From Torymus aiolomorphi (lineage: Eukaryota; Arthropoda; Insecta; Hymenoptera; Torymidae), in assembly GCA_036365515.1 (NCBI GenBank), contig CM070873.1, positions 67,081,529-67,145,528 on the forward strand: DNA of 64,000 nucleotides. The letters are read 5' to 3'. The translations under genes and the position numbers were made by a program. Shown in pieces: positions 1 to 12,220 of this stretch. The notes under the pieces were generated by a model, which did not search any database, had not been told where the DNA came from, and worked only from the letters and a program-made list of their open reading frames with translations. Numbering within the stretch: the first letter of the stretch is position 1; each line of letters begins with the position of its first letter.

Positions 1-469
1 ATGGGAATGATGATTTTTTGCGCGACTTAGTCAGGAGTGAAATGAAATTTCTCGCGTCTGGCGGGTTTTTTTTGTTGTTGTTGCATGGTAGGCGATGATT
101 ACTGTTGTCATATGTTAATTTCGCGTTGGGATGCGTGCAGAAATCACGTTTTGATGAATGAATCCACTGAACTCCTTAATTTTCGTGCAAATTTCACCCA
201 CGCGAGAGTGCCAATTATTCATCTGTCATTCCGAAACAGGTTTGAAGGATCAACTTTGTGTGCAAAAAATAGGCGTGTAATTTCAATTCGGCATCGTTAT
301 TCCGCTTTTATTACAACTCATTTTTATTAATTTCTCCTGAATTCATTCAGATGCCGTCTTTCACGAACTCAACGCTATAACATCAAACTGTTTTTTAACG
401 CTACTGAACGTGGGCAGAGGCCAATTATCGTATTTAACGTTTAAATAACGCTGCCTTACAGTTACAAAA

Positions 470-1000
470 CTGTCACCTACCACATATCCCCCAACACTCC
501 AAACTTACTGAACTCATCCTCACTCATCCGATCAATCGAAATCGCGCAGCCACAGCCGGAGGAAACAAATTAATTTTCCCCTGGTACAGCCCACCGCACG
601 TTGACCCGTATTACGACGGCGGAGGCGCCTGCCGGCGATATCGGCTGCTATACTCTACTCTCTCTCTCTCTCTCACTCTTCTGTTCATGACAGACACACC
701 GCAAAACGGAACTGTAATTGTGCGAATCTGCGGTGCGCGGCGGTCCGTTAAGCGCGCGCGCGTTATACCGCTAAGGGAAACCGGCCCTTCTGCACTCGTT
801 CCCAACGTTTTCCGGGGATCGCGTGATCGATCGCGTGGTCGGTTACTCGATGATGATGAAGATGTTGGCAAGTGCGGTTGAGAAGTCGGATGTTACCGGG
901 TCGGTGGACTGAGATAAGTGTACCGCGATGATTTTTCGGGTATACAGTAATCTATGGGAGATTTTTTGTACATGGATTCTAATATATTTGACATGTATCC
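470..1000. other. CpG island 1 with strand-composition switch
   Basis: The left arm (470-560) is C/A-rich on the plus strand. The core (about 700-800) is CpG-dense and includes a GCGCGCGCG run. The right arm (840-1000) is G/T-rich. A CT dinucleotide run lies at 659-674. Open frames across it are short and of low complexity, so I call no gene. It could be a promoter or enhancer. Confidence 0.5.
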
Positions 1001-1149
1001 GGTGTGTGAAAAATTATGAAAGGTAATAAAAATTTCTAATAGATTTATATACTGGGATACTTCAATGCAACTGTTCCTTTTCGTTTCTAAGAACCTTAAT
1101 GACAAAAACTTAATTATATTCGCGAAAATTCATCGTCACTGCAATTGCA

Positions 1150-1810
1150 CATTTTTATTCCTCATCAACCTTCCCGTCAATATATATTAATATACAATAG
1201 CTCATGAAACAGCGGCACACTTCGCATCGCCCATCGCTCTATACACACTCTCACAAAAACAATTAAGAATCCACTGCGGACGAACCCTCGATACTTTCGT
1301 TTTTGCATGACCCAGAACGTAGCAACGCGGCGCGGCAACTAGAAACCGCACGCAGCACAATATAAACCAGTTTTCCTCTCTGCGTCGGGCATTTTTCCGA
1401 GCGGCGGCCGCCGCCTCTCTGGGGACGAGGCAAAAAGCCTGAAAATATCGGCCGCGACGAGCGGTCGTCTAAAGAGCCCAACGGGAACTGCTTTTTGCGC
1501 CCGCGTCCGCGCGCGCGCGCGCACTGTATCTATAATACTTGCCGCCTGTGTGCGAGGCTGCGAATGTCGCGCGAGAGGAGCGCGCGTGTGATGATGCTTT
1601 TCTCGCGGCTGATGGTTGGCTTCTTTAGGTTTTGCCGTGATGTGAACGCGCAGGTATTTCGTGTCGGGAGAGTCGCGCTCGTTTGGGATTTTATTTATAA
1701 CTTTGGTATGGTAGTTTTTACGTCGATGCTGATTTATTTTTGTGGAAAAGGTTTCGGGGAGCAAGATGGTACGTTTTGTGGAAATACGTGTATGGGCGGT
1801 TGTCGAATAT
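1150..1810. other. CpG island 2 with strand-composition switch
   Basis: C/A-rich from 1150 to 1290, with many CAC and CCC triplets. The CpG core is at 1380-1590, with GCGCGCGCGC near 1510. G/T-rich from 1580 to 1810, with long TTGG/GTG stretches. Frames of 119 and 167 codons cross it on opposite strands. Both follow base composition rather than any recognisable domain. Confidence 0.5.
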
Positions 1811-2079
1811 ATTTGAAAGATAAAGCCGCATTTTATATACAATCAATTTTGTAATAAATTTTCTGTGAAATGAAAAAAAAATGCTAGTTTTGTAATGAAT
1901 TTCAATATACCCAACGCTCGTTTGGAAATGATTTATTATACGCAATACTCATCAATCCCATAACACTGAAGACTTGCGTTTTTATGACAGTACTCAATAT
2001 TTTCTTATGGCATACACGCGAATTATGACTATTCCATCTAAAACAATGCGTTATTTACATTTAAATTGAATTTATTGTT

Positions 2080-2860
2080 TACAAATTCACGAGCGTACAG
2101 TGACACCCCCCTTTGCAAACATAAATTCCTCATTGTATACTCTTCCATCAATATTTATCGATCGTCGGATAAAAAATTGCTTTTCCCAACCTTACACCAC
2201 ACAAAACTACACACTCGCTGTGCACATCGTCCTCTTAAAACCGACTATCGGCTGAACCTTAATCGCAAGTTAAACCGCGTATATTAAACGCGAGCACATC
2301 GCCGGAGATAAAATCGGCATCGAATTACTCACTTTCTAGAGCATCAATTTCCCTTAAAAAAGATGAAAGAGGAAAAAAGGCTTTCGAAAAACCCGCTCTG
2401 GAGGAGAATCTCGTTTCTTCCTCGCGCTAGTCGAGTGCGTTTCTCCTCGTGACGAAAATTGCCGAATAACAGCGTGCGCGGCTTTTCGCAACGGCGAGCG
2501 CTCACGATCTCAATTTCCGAGGTACTTAGCTCAAGCGCGCGTCTCTCTCTCTCCAGTCGGGGCGATCTTCTCGCTGGCCTTGGCGGAGGAGGAGCAGCGC
2601 CGCGAGGAAAATTGCCGGCGCTCACGGCTGCAGCGGAGGACACGAGTAGCGCTGCAGAGTATCGGCCGGTGTCCGCGAGCGCGGATCGTCAAGTGTGCCG
2701 CGACTGTGCGCGTGGGGCGGATCGCATGGAAAGCGCGGGTGGAAAGTGGGAAGTGAAGTGAAGGTAGAGTTGGGGGTTGGTGAGACGGTGGTTGGAGGTA
2801 GTGGAGAGTCGTGTTTTTGGTCGAATTATGATTATTGTTGATAAAATTTGTTAGAGGGCT
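2080..2860. other. CpG island 3 with strand-composition switch
   Basis: C/A-rich left arm 2095-2240, CpG core 2420-2720, strongly G-rich right arm 2730-2820 with repeated GGTTGG and GTGG. The 99 to 130 codon frames on both strands show Ala/Arg/Pro bias expected from CpG-rich DNA and no motif. Confidence 0.5.
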
Positions 2861-2892
2861 AAGGAAAGTTTTAATATTATTTATTACATGAA

Positions 2893-3053
2893 CCCTGCTG
2901 GAGATCGTACATTTTTCGCCCATTTGTGAAAAGACTTTTTTCCCATTTTCTAGTCATTTAGTGGCGAGTTGACCGAAATCGCTAGAAAATGGCTAGAAAA
3001 TGGGAGAAAAATCGTTTCACAAATGAGAGAAAAATGGACGATTTCTACCAGGC
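2893..3053. mobile_element. Hairpin MITE, CCCTGGTRGAAAT family (member 1)
   Basis: This is a near-complete palindrome of about 160 bp. The left arm begins CCCTGCTGGAGATCG and includes CATTTGTGAAAAGAC and CCCATTTTCTAG. The right arm carries the reverse complements and ends TTTCTACCAGG. The ends match the larger element at 19561-20136. It has no coding capacity, so it is a non-autonomous DNA transposon relic. Confidence 0.65.
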
Positions 3054-3229
3054 TTATTATGATATGCACTGTTATGTCATTTGATATTATTTTGAACGTG
3101 AAATTTCGAAAATCGTTAATTTTACTGCAAATACATTATTTTAAAAACTTTAACATCGCCAAATTTTATTTCTTTCTCACATTATCACCAACTTCGACCC
3201 ACATATAAAATCTTGTTCATAATCCGATT

Positions 3230-3850
3230 CATTCAGGATCGGCAACAAAGTCACCATTAAGCTGTACATCTACATTTGCTCTCAAAAACACGACCACCAC
3301 AACCTTCATCTTCTCCTCAAAACCTCTCATACTTTAAATCCTCGAGCTACCCTGACGCAAAAGACCGCAAAAACTTCATTAAACCAGTGCGTAGAACACA
3401 CACACACACACACATACGCGCTGCACCCACTTACGCATACTCCCGCGTGGCGCCGTGAAAGTGCGGTAGCGGCAGCTGAGGCTTTCAGGGTTGTCTCCTC
3501 TCCTTCTCCTCCTCCTCCTTCTCGAAGATAGTCCGTCCATTTCTCCTCTCCTTTTTGTTCGGCCTCTTTGCGCTGCGCGCGGTCTCTTTCTCTTTTTCCC
3601 CCTCGCTGCGGCGGCGGCAGCTCTCGTTTTCCTCGTCCTTTTTTTTGGCATACCTCCCACTTGAAAGATCGTATCCGCCGATCTGGTTACCTTTTGTATC
3701 TTTATCTGCTCTCGCGAAGAGGCTGCACACACGCTCGCGCTCATTTGCATCTCCGCGCGCGTCGCTTTGTGCGCGCTGTATTTATTGGCTGCTCTCGAAG
3801 AGTGGAATGTTAAAAATATTTATATAAATTAGCGCGCGTCAGGTGTGGCT
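3230..3850. other. CpG island 4, weak right arm
   Basis: C/A-rich left arm 3240-3370, a CA dinucleotide run at about 3396-3414, and a pyrimidine-rich CpG segment 3480-3790 full of CTC/TTC. The G/T-rich right arm is short (about 3830-3870). Between here and 4090 the DNA is AT-rich and I see nothing in it. Confidence 0.4.
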
Positions 3851-4089
3851 GTAAAGCTTGTTTCTGATATGATGAATAAATACAATGTAAAAGCTCGGAA
3901 GATTAAGCGATACATTCTCGTGTTTCAAAGTAATCGAATTAAAGCCGTGTCGAGGCTATGAAAAATAAACAAGACGATTCGTATTGACATTAAAAGTAAT
4001 GGCCACAGTGTGCCCCTAAAAGGCCGTCAAATTTATAGAATCGATCTCGAATCATTAGCAGGATAAAAATCAGCCGGCACTTTTAAATT

Positions 4090-4880
4090 CGTAACACACA
4101 CCTAATTTAGCCGAATTAGCATTGCACCTAAACCAGATCGAAAACCAACACGCAAACTCCATTAAAAACCTCCTCCTTAGAGAAAAAAACAAAATATAAC
4201 ACTCACCTTCCACATCCCACAAACCACGAGCAGCAGGCATCACCTATTAATCTCCCCACCTCCCTCGCTCACTCTGCTTTCATTTCCCACTGCCTCCTCC
4301 CACACGATCATCCATCGATCTCTCTTTCTTTTTCTCCTTCCTACCTCCGGTCACCTCTCTCTCTTCCGCCGTGATTTGGCGACGACGAGAGCGGCCCACG
4401 CGGTGCGCGCAGGATTGAGTTTCGGGCCCGATCCGGTTGGTGAAACGCGAGATCGTCGCTGTCTCCCTCTTTCTCTCGGCGGGGCGTTTCTCTCTCTTTC
4501 TCCGCCGACGCGCCGCGGCGTATACACCGGCGCGTGCACGTGGAACAGGGAGAGCGAGAGAGCGCGGGCGCGAGGCCGCGCGACGGAGACGGCGGCGATC
4601 TCTCAGTGGCGGCGCGTCCGCGAAATTCGAAGGATCGCCGCGCGCGCGCACACGCACGCACATCGGTCGCGTGTGCTGAAGAGAGAAGGATTATGCAGTG
4701 ACCGCGACGACTGTGGTGTTGAAGTCTGAAAGAAAGAGAGCTGTGATAGGAAGAGGAAGCGAGGGAGATTAAGCTGACCCGTAAGAGTTGTTATTATATT
4801 GGAAGGTGGAGCGAAACTTGTTTGAGGAATTTTAGTATTTCAACAGCTGTGATGTGAATGGAAATTAACGAGAAGTGAAA
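4090..4880 (+). promoter_or_regulatory. CpG island 5: likely promoter and 5' leader of the 5088 exon
   Basis: The left arm (4090-4350) is C/A and CT-rich. The CpG core is 4370-4680, and the right arm (4680-4880) is G/A/T-rich. It ends about 200 bases upstream of the long coding exon, so it is the best candidate for that exon's promoter. A weak donor (CCC|GTAAGAG, near 4780) and an acceptor-like TTTACAG ending near 5002 could define a small leader intron. I see no clear TATA box, and the start site cannot be placed from sequence. Confidence 0.45.
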
Positions 4881-5087
4881 AAAAATATTCGTTTGGAGAG
4901 ACAGTCATGGGGATAAAACTTTTGAAATTATTTAATTTTAAACGCTGTGAGTTTAAGTACCAGTAAATTGTGATAGTAAACGTGATAGTCGAGGATTTAC
5001 AGTCGCGCTGGGGAATGAATTAACCAACTTTAATGAAACGAGCTCGCGAGATCATCGAAGCAGCAAACCGGACGTCGAGCGCGTCAA

Positions 5088-7016
5088 ATGCCTTTCCTTG
5101 CCAAAATGTCGGCTCACTTCCGCGGTGGTTACTCCGCCAAGGAGCCTCAATCGAAATCCATTTATAGCCACGATGACGAGTACTACCCATCGAAGCTTGA
5201 GCATCGCTTGTACAGGAACAAGGACAAAATTGTCGATTACGATAACACGGATTACCGCAATCACGATGACAGTGACGAATTCGTACGAAAGCCGTCCAAC
5301 AACGGGCACTGGCACCGTAAAAAAGACAACGAGGACGAAGAATTAATAAGGAAGCATTCCAACAACAAACATTGGCAGCCACGTCAGAAGGAAGAGGCAG
5401 ACAACGATGTTGACTTACTCTACCGCAGGAGCAAGGAGAAATTCGCGTCCTGGGATATAAGAGACCTCGACGAGGAGCGCCGATCGCCGGAAAAGCGGAC
5501 GAAAAACGGCAGTCGAAAAATCTCGCGAGAAGCCGTGGACGAAGAAGTAGAAGAGATTTTCGTAAACGGCAGGGGCGGCAGTGAGTCACCGCGGCGAAGA
5601 AACGGTACCTCGTCGGAAGAGGATCGGCAGCAGCGGTTGCGTTCCGGCTCAGCGAGTCGTCGCGAACGGGCGTCCGAGTCGCTCGATCGGCAAAACGGCA
5701 GACAGGCTGGCAGGGGAAGAAGAACCATCGAGCCGTGGAGCGAGGAAGAGGCGGATGACGTCAATGGCGATGGATTCACGTCGAGAGCCAAGTCCGAGGA
5801 ACGGGACAAAAGTGCGAAGTACGCTAATAACAAGGACCACAACGAGGATCGTGGATCGCTGAAGAAGAGGAATGAGAAGAACGCTGGGATGAATTTGGGC
5901 TTCCGCGCGATCGTGGATAAGTTCAGGTCGAAGGCCGATGATAAGGATAAGAAGGAGGTCGTGCAGAAGAACCGAAAGCAGGACTTTGTCGACGGAGATT
6001 GGAGGTACGATAATGGGGACAGGAATGGTCATAAGGAGAGGAAGAGTCCGGAGAAGTTTGAAGTGTACCCGCCGAAGGAGTCGAAGACTGAGAAGAATCA
6101 TAGGATCAGGGACCATGAGTCTAGACCCGGAAGAAGATCGCCAAATAATGACGAGGATTATCATCATCACGATAGGCGTCACGAGAGTGATAGATCGAAA
6201 CGACGAAGTTACGCATTTGAAGCGTCACCGGAAGAATTCGACGTGAGGATACAGAAGTACGAGCGCGCTCGCCGTGACGATCCCGAGCTTCACCGGCGAA
6301 ACTCGTTCCACGACCGAGGCTACAAGGATAACGGCGATATTTATAGCAACAGGATATCGTCTAGAGATCGCAACGGGACCGAAGTCACCAGGAAAAGTAG
6401 TTTGAAGGACAAGGACAGAGATCAGCTGAAACGCCGCGAATCGGTAAAGAATAGCGTAAAGGTGCCGAAACCACGGATCTCCGAAAGGCATTCCCGACCG
6501 TTGACACCACCGATGGACCAGCAGGTGGAGGCCCTTCGCGAAGAGTCTCCTAAGGATCGGTACAAAGACTCGTCCCGCAAGAGTTTCTCCATGAAAGAAT
6601 GGTACGAGAGCAACCGTCAGTTCGCCGCCAAGTACCTAAAGGAGCACAGCAAGGTGAAGGAACTGTCCACCTCGGATATCTCGGCTAAGGACGAGTTCGT
6701 CTTCGGCTCGCCTAAGGATGGCTCCGGGCGTGCCCTCGAGATCGACAGCCAGCAGCGGCACGTGCGCCGTGAATCCTTCGACGACGAGAATGGCTACCGG
6801 GGCTACGAGGCCGCCAGCGTCACGAAGGTCCGTCACGAAGAAGAGGACACCAGTGCGCGTCGTGTCGACAGCAGGAACAACGGGGGCAAGACCAGCAGGA
6901 GGCCAAGACGCGAGTCCGAGGATAGCGAGGAGGCTAACGAGGCGATGGTATCGTCGCGGAGTTACGGGAGAAGTTTTGTGATGCCAACGAGAAAAATCTG
7001 GAATTACCGAGACGGG
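5088..7016 (+). CDS. Coding exon: charged, disordered N-terminal region of a PET/LIM (Limpet/testin-like) protein
   Basis: The frame opens after an in-frame TGA at 5034 and begins MPFLAKMSAHFRGG. The second Met (5106, context CCAAAATG) is an equally good start. The exon encodes 643 residues rich in Arg, Lys, Glu, Asp, Ser and Asn, with RRSP, RRNG and DRSKRR patches that suggest intrinsic disorder. There is no signal peptide, membrane segment or known domain. A less charged stretch with aromatic residues, SFSMKEWYESNRQFAAKYLK, sits near residue 500. The unspliced frame stops at 7020-7022, but GACGGG|GTATGA is a good phase-0 donor at 7016. The exon at 11547 continues in frame, giving RDG|GVHITDVEEGQ. 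I infer a long isoform of a limpet-like gene. Coding status is strong. The family name rests on the next exon. Confidence 0.85.
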
Positions 7017-7690
7017 GTATGACACTAGATATTACCGTAAATACACCGAGATTCCTTATCGCGAGAGAGAGAGAGAGGGAGCGGGGGGAATTTTCTCTCG
7101 GCCCGCGCCGGGATGGATGTAATCGGAAAGTAACGGGGAATCTTGCGGGGATGCGGAGAATTTATTGGGATTTCGCAAATGGGGGAGAAATTACACTGAC
7201 AGAGAGAGAGAAAGAGAAAGTAATTTTATGTACGCCTCGCTGAGGAAAATTGTTTGTTAGTATGGTAATGCTGTGGTTTGAGGTTTGCTGTGTGGATTGA
7301 AAGTCGTAAGGCTGGGTTGAGATGAATCTAAACCTTGGTTTGAAATAATCAAGATGGAAAGTAATTTGAATAACGTTACTAAAAATCTAGGATGTAAAAT
7401 ATATATTATTGAAGATTAAATCTTTTTAACTTAATACTGTCATATATGATTATTATTTTATTTGAGTTTTCATAACATGTTTTATAGATTAATATATTTG
7501 TGAAATAAGAGTGTATAACTTTTTGTAACAAAAACGTCACTAACAAATTAATTTATTGTAAAGTTTTTGCTAAATAAAATTTGAGTATATCTATAACGAC
7601 GAATATGCCACTGTCAACTATATGTTTTACCGGTAATATTAAGCTCAAATAACCGAAATTTCTGTCGCAATAAAGCCGCTGTTGCAATAA
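7017..7690. other. Start of intron, no gene seen
   Basis: Just after the donor lies a GA-rich patch (7060-7085 and 7200-7220). The rest is AT-rich with no conserved frame, repeat pair or island. Confidence 0.5.
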
Positions 7691-8270
7691 CGTAAAAATT
7701 ATTATCAGTTCGTTACGCCGTCGATACAATACACACTCGTAAACCGAGCCATTAATAATTAACGCTGTCTGCTCGCGCACACGCGCGCCCCCCAAATAAA
7801 TGTAATACTCGCTCGAAATCTGTTCGAAAGCGCCGTCATATGGCCTCTGTCCCTCTCGAAATTTACGTCGGCGTAATGACAGAGAAGTGCTCGATTCTTT
7901 ATTTTCGTCTCGCTTTTCCAAGGTGCCCACTTACTTACCTGCGTCCACGCACTTGGCTCGTTGCGCAAACCGCCTTTCCCCGCACGCAAGCGTGTGCGCG
8001 CGCCTACGAAATACTTACTCTCGGTTTTCCGTTTGAAGCCATAAATAAGAGATCTGTCGCTCGCTGGATTTTTTTTATGGACGCCGAGTAAATAAAGAAG
8101 CGCCGCGGATATGATTTGTGACGCGAAGCCGCGCGAGCTATTGAGAGGCGCGAAGTAATACTCGCGGACAATGCGCGAGGAGAGAGAGATTATTAATAAC
8201 AGTACGAGCAATGAGTTATTTATTGCGAGCAAGAGCATTGTGCGCGTGCGCGCGACTGGGCGTATATGTG
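7690..8270. other. CpG island 6
   Basis: C/A-rich left arm 7715-7800 with CGCGCGCCCCCC, CpG-dense 7920-8180, G/T-rich right edge 8230-8275. AT-rich DNA with nothing recognisable follows to 8700. Confidence 0.4.
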
Positions 8271-8749
8271 TGTATAGTAATTTATTAACCGTAATTTAAC
8301 GAAGCGCTTTTGGAGCTTGTTAGCAATTAATTTATCGATATGTTTACTGTGGATGGTGAATTATAATTGGTTTCAATAAAGATATTGTCAATGTTGGCTG
8401 TAATGAAATGAGAGTTAATTTTTGTTTTTCATTTTTCCCATCAAAAATCGTTTATTTTTATCAATAAAATGTGATACGATTAATATAACTACTGATCAGT
8501 TTTAAAGTAAATATTATTTCGTGTTTAATTCGTTCGATTGTTTTATTTTAACTGTACAAATTTCTTTTAAAATTGAAAGTTTAATAAAAACAAAGATATT
8601 ATATTTTTATTTTCAACTCATTTTTTAAACCTTCTTTTTTCATAATATCGTAATAAATTTCCATTGCTGAAAGTAATAACTGTATCAAAAACTATCATTC
8701 CTCCAAGTCACAGTAGTCACAGTTTCATAGTTTTGAAATAGGCAATCGT

Positions 8750-9330
8750 GTAAAACACTTTCCACCTGCATACTCAAATTTTCCGCTCATCAGCCAACCC
8801 TCTCCGCACCCACCATCTCATCAGCTCCCGCGCCAGCCTCCTACTAAACCCTCGACCAAACCTCCACCTCAATATATACACACCCGCCGCCTGCTGCTGC
8901 TATCAAACGGGTCCTCGACTCAGCCGTGTGACTCAAGAGCGCCGAAACGACATCATCATCGTCCTCTCGCGAGTCGAGATCATTACTCAAGATTACTATA
9001 TATAGCCGGCTAGAGACAACGGTAACACAACGCGCGTCTCTATATACACTCGATATTTGGCGATGCCGCGCCGCGGGCGAGAGCGCGTGGGCGGACTGGC
9101 CCCGCAGCGCGTATTTCTGCGAAGCGAGCCCATTCTTTCCTCGGGCCGCGTTTATACGAGGATGCGCAGCAGTGCTGGTGGTGGGTTGTCGCGCGCGGAT
9201 TATTAATGAGAGGAGCGGATTGTGATTTGTAGGAGGTAAATTTGATGGTTTGTAATGGCTGGTTGCGGCGGGTTTAAGTGCGGTTAATAACTTGAGAGAT
9301 ACTTGGTTGGGATTCAGAAGTGTGGCGTCG
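8750..9330. other. CpG island 7 with strand-composition switch
   Basis: Marked C/A arm 8755-8900 (CCACC and CACCC repeated), core 9020-9140, marked G/T arm 9170-9330 (GGTGGTGGG, GGTTGCGGCGGG). A 185-codon minus-strand frame (8844-9401) spans both arms. It is Thr/Ser/Asn/Ala-rich without a domain and is explained by the composition. Confidence 0.55.
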
Positions 9331-9539
9331 ATCTTATCATATATAGGATGCCCGTAATGTGTTTTAATGTTTAGTGTAATAATATACGTTGATTCGCCCA
9401 CAATAGAATAAAAATGAACAATCTCTTGTAGTTATAGTAATGTGCAAAATTAGAAACGAAATATCATTTACAACTTGCTAAGCAAACTTCGACAAATTAA
9501 AGATTCGACGGTTTCGCTGAAAGGATTTTCCTTATTCTT

Positions 9540-10080
9540 AACAATATATATCACGAGCATCCAACGGCCACTCGTCCCTCCACGTCATACACAGCCTCTC
9601 ATTGGAAAGTCCAAACGGAACCTCTCAGACTCCGCCAGCGACAAACCCGTTTTCCTCCCTCCCCTCTCTTGCGCACGCATCGCTCGCTCCGGCAATCGCG
9701 ATCGGAAATGAATTATTGGCCGATGCGCGCCGATTAAAGCTCTCTTTCTCCCGCCGGTTAACCGCGGTAGTCTCGCTATCGCATAATTTACTCTCTCTCA
9801 CTCTCTCTCTTGTCTGGGTCAGGTTATACGCGGAGCCGCGGCTGATTAATGCCGGCCGAGGCCGCTAGACAAAAGCGACGTATTTATTGGGTGTGATAGA
9901 GCTGCCGGGGCGCGCGAGCGCCGTAATGGATGCGCGACTGGTTTGTAACTCTATATAGCGCCACACGGTCCGTAGGTGCGAGTAGTGGATAAGAGAGCGT
10001 GTCCGACGCGACGCTGGTTCCGTTGTGTAGTAGAAAGGTGCTGGGTACGGTGGGCATTGTTGTAGGGCGTTTTTTTGTAA
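9540..10080. other. CpG island 8 with strand-composition switch
   Basis: C/A/T-rich 9550-9690, CT run near 9790-9810, CpG core 9640-9930, G/T-rich 9970-10080. From 10080 to 10600 it is AT-rich with no feature. Confidence 0.5.
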
Positions 10081-10609
10081 CTTTGATTCGAACTGGATTC
10101 GTCGATTTATTATATGTATACTTTGATTGATAATAAATGTGGCACGATCTACAGTTATGTTGAGCGTTTGATCTGAAAATTTAAGAAAATTTAATTAAAG
10201 ATGCGATAGATTTTTAGTAGATAGAAAAGCATGAAATCATCGTTTTTAATATGAATCACGGTAGCTGCGACATGAAAATTTATCGATACGATATTGGTCT
10301 GGTCAAACGGTAGATTAAATTTTGAAAAAGTTTAGTATATCAAATGTGCTTGAAATAAAGTAGAATATTTGTTGTACCTTGATGACAGTATATATGGCAA
10401 AGAACGTTGCTTCTGATTATTTTTTCAATGTAAATCGTGATGTAAGAATTAAATAATAATTTACGTTATGTATACTTGAAAAGTTATAATAACTTTTATA
10501 CGTTTTCGAATATGACAATTTACGACCAGTAATTGGTTTCAACTAATTACTTTTCAAAAAGATCTAGCTAATAATATAATAAACGCTTTTTCTTTAAATA
10601 CATCCTAAA

Positions 10610-11280
10610 TAACTTTTTATGAAACCTTCATCACCGACGACGAAAAATCACCTATCAACACAGCGCACAATGTTCCTTAAAAACAAACAACTGCGCACGT
10701 GCACGATCTCATACAAAAACCAGTCATTACAACAGAAAAAAAAATTATCTACCATAATACCTACAATCCAGTATCTAACAAGCGTAGCCATCAGGAGCCT
10801 CGTAAAATGAAAAAAAAGGCAAACACGATCGGACCACGTGTGTTATACACGCGCAGATATACACAGCCGCGCGTCAGGCTCTGCCGATCATGCGCGACTC
10901 GCGCGCATACGCGTGGCTCAACTGTCGAAACCCCGCGCGCACGCGCGTGCCACTGCAATTAAAAACTTTTCCCCAATTATGCGCACGCGCTGTACACCGC
11001 GAGGCTCATTATTTTCCCGCGGCCTTGTCCCGTTTTGCGCTCTTGACTCGCGCGGGGTTAAATTGCGTCCGTCTTTATGCGGACTCCGTATGGCTTCTTT
11101 ATGGTAAATCGCGTTTGGACACGTTTCGTGTTGCATTGTTGTTGTTTATCGGCTATTGATGTGCAGAGATTCGCGTAGCTATTATCGGTGAATGCGGCGT
11201 TTTTTCTGATTGGAAGTTATGCTTGTATTTTGAGATTGTTAATGGGCATGGCTAACGGAAAGCGATTTGTACTGGTGGAA
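10610..11280. other. CpG island 9 with strand-composition switch
   Basis: A/C-rich 10615-10770, core 10840-11060 with repeated GCGCGC and ACGCG, G/T-rich 11060-11280. It lies 270 bp upstream of the PET-leader exon at 11547 and might hold an internal promoter. No start codon in frame with that exon was identified. Confidence 0.45.
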
Positions 11281-11546
11281 TTAAATGGGAAGTATTAATT
11301 TAAACGTTAAACAAGTAAAGTTTTGATTGAAATAAATCTCGAATACAGAAAAAGGTGCATCACATAACTTTTTGGGATGTTATTATAGTACACTTCAAAA
11401 TATAATAATTTGTAGGAAACATATATTTGATATGATTTTTATTCAATATTATATTTAAATATAGAATATAGTATATCAGAGAAAAATAAAGGTAAAGAGT
11501 AAATGAAATTCATGAAATGTAACGTATGATCTATTGCTTGTTCCAG

Positions 11547-11632
11547 GGTGTTCACATCACGGACGTTGAGGAAGGCCAGCCTTGTTTACAATGTGGCGAA
11601 ACGTGTTCCGGATTCTTGCCACACATTTGGAG
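11547..11632 (+). CDS. Coding exon: Cys-rich pre-PET module of a Limpet/testin-like protein
   Basis: The exon is bounded by a TTGTTCCAG acceptor and an AG|GTAAGTC donor. It is 86 nt, phase 0 in and phase 2 out. It encodes 28 residues, starting GVHITDVEEGQP and ending CLQCGETCSGFLPHIWR. The C-x2-C-x3-C...GF-x2-H-x-WR pattern is the one found at the N terminus of testin and insect Limpet, just before the PET domain. There it is normally followed by further Cys residues in a (K)-x-C-x2-C-x-C context. It joins the 5088-7016 exon in frame. The PET and LIM domains should be encoded to the right of this window. Calling it limpet specifically, rather than another PET/LIM protein, is an inference. Prickle lacks this Cys-rich leader. 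Confidence 0.8.
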
Positions 11633-12220
11633 GTAAGTCATATGTCATTTGTACGACCATCAACTCTGTCCGCCTTCCTTATCGATCAAAAATTTCATAA
11701 AGCGCCAAGGTATTTGTCCTGTGCCTGATACCTCTACAATGTTACGAGTACAGGTGCATTTGCGAGTTATCAGATTTGAAGAATTGAGAAAGTTCGAATG
11801 CAATAATGTTCGATTATTCATGAGTACTTTAATAACATGTCATATAGATATAATTGGTGATACCCTGGAATCAATCATCACGTTGACATGATTAAATTAA
11901 TTTTAAAATGATGAAATTACAATGAAGACTAACGAATGAATTAAATTAATGTTGCAAAAGGTTATTCCGCATGTCTGTTTAAGTATCACTTGTTCAAGTG
12001 TAATTTATTTCCGGCACATGTAGTTTGTGCAATGGATTTCTCCACGTTAAAAATTTATTGCCCATGACATACCAATATGAGATTACAGAGAATCTCAGTA
12101 AAAGTGTAGTATAGTATAGTCGTTTAATAAATGTATACTCGTGAAAAAAGAAAAGAAAGTTTCTTAACATCCTCATAAAGGTTCTTAAGAGAAATAAATA
12201 AACATTTTTCGAATACCTTC
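11633..12220. other. Intron start, no gene seen
   Basis: AT-rich sequence after the GTAAGT donor. The 80-codon frame at 11649-11891 has no homology that I recognise and starts inside the intron. Confidence 0.45.

Noticed and set aside
1339..1842. 167-codon minus-strand open frame
   Set aside because: Lies on an island arm. Thr/His/Arg/Pro bias follows the C/A and CpG composition, an overlapping plus frame is as open, and no domain is seen.
5649..6182. 177-codon minus-strand frame inside the long exon
   Set aside because: Val/Leu/Ile-rich shadow of the charged plus-strand coding sequence.
8844..9401. 185-codon minus-strand open frame
   Set aside because: The longest frame after the true exon, but its sequence changes character with arm-core-arm composition and has no motif or splice context.
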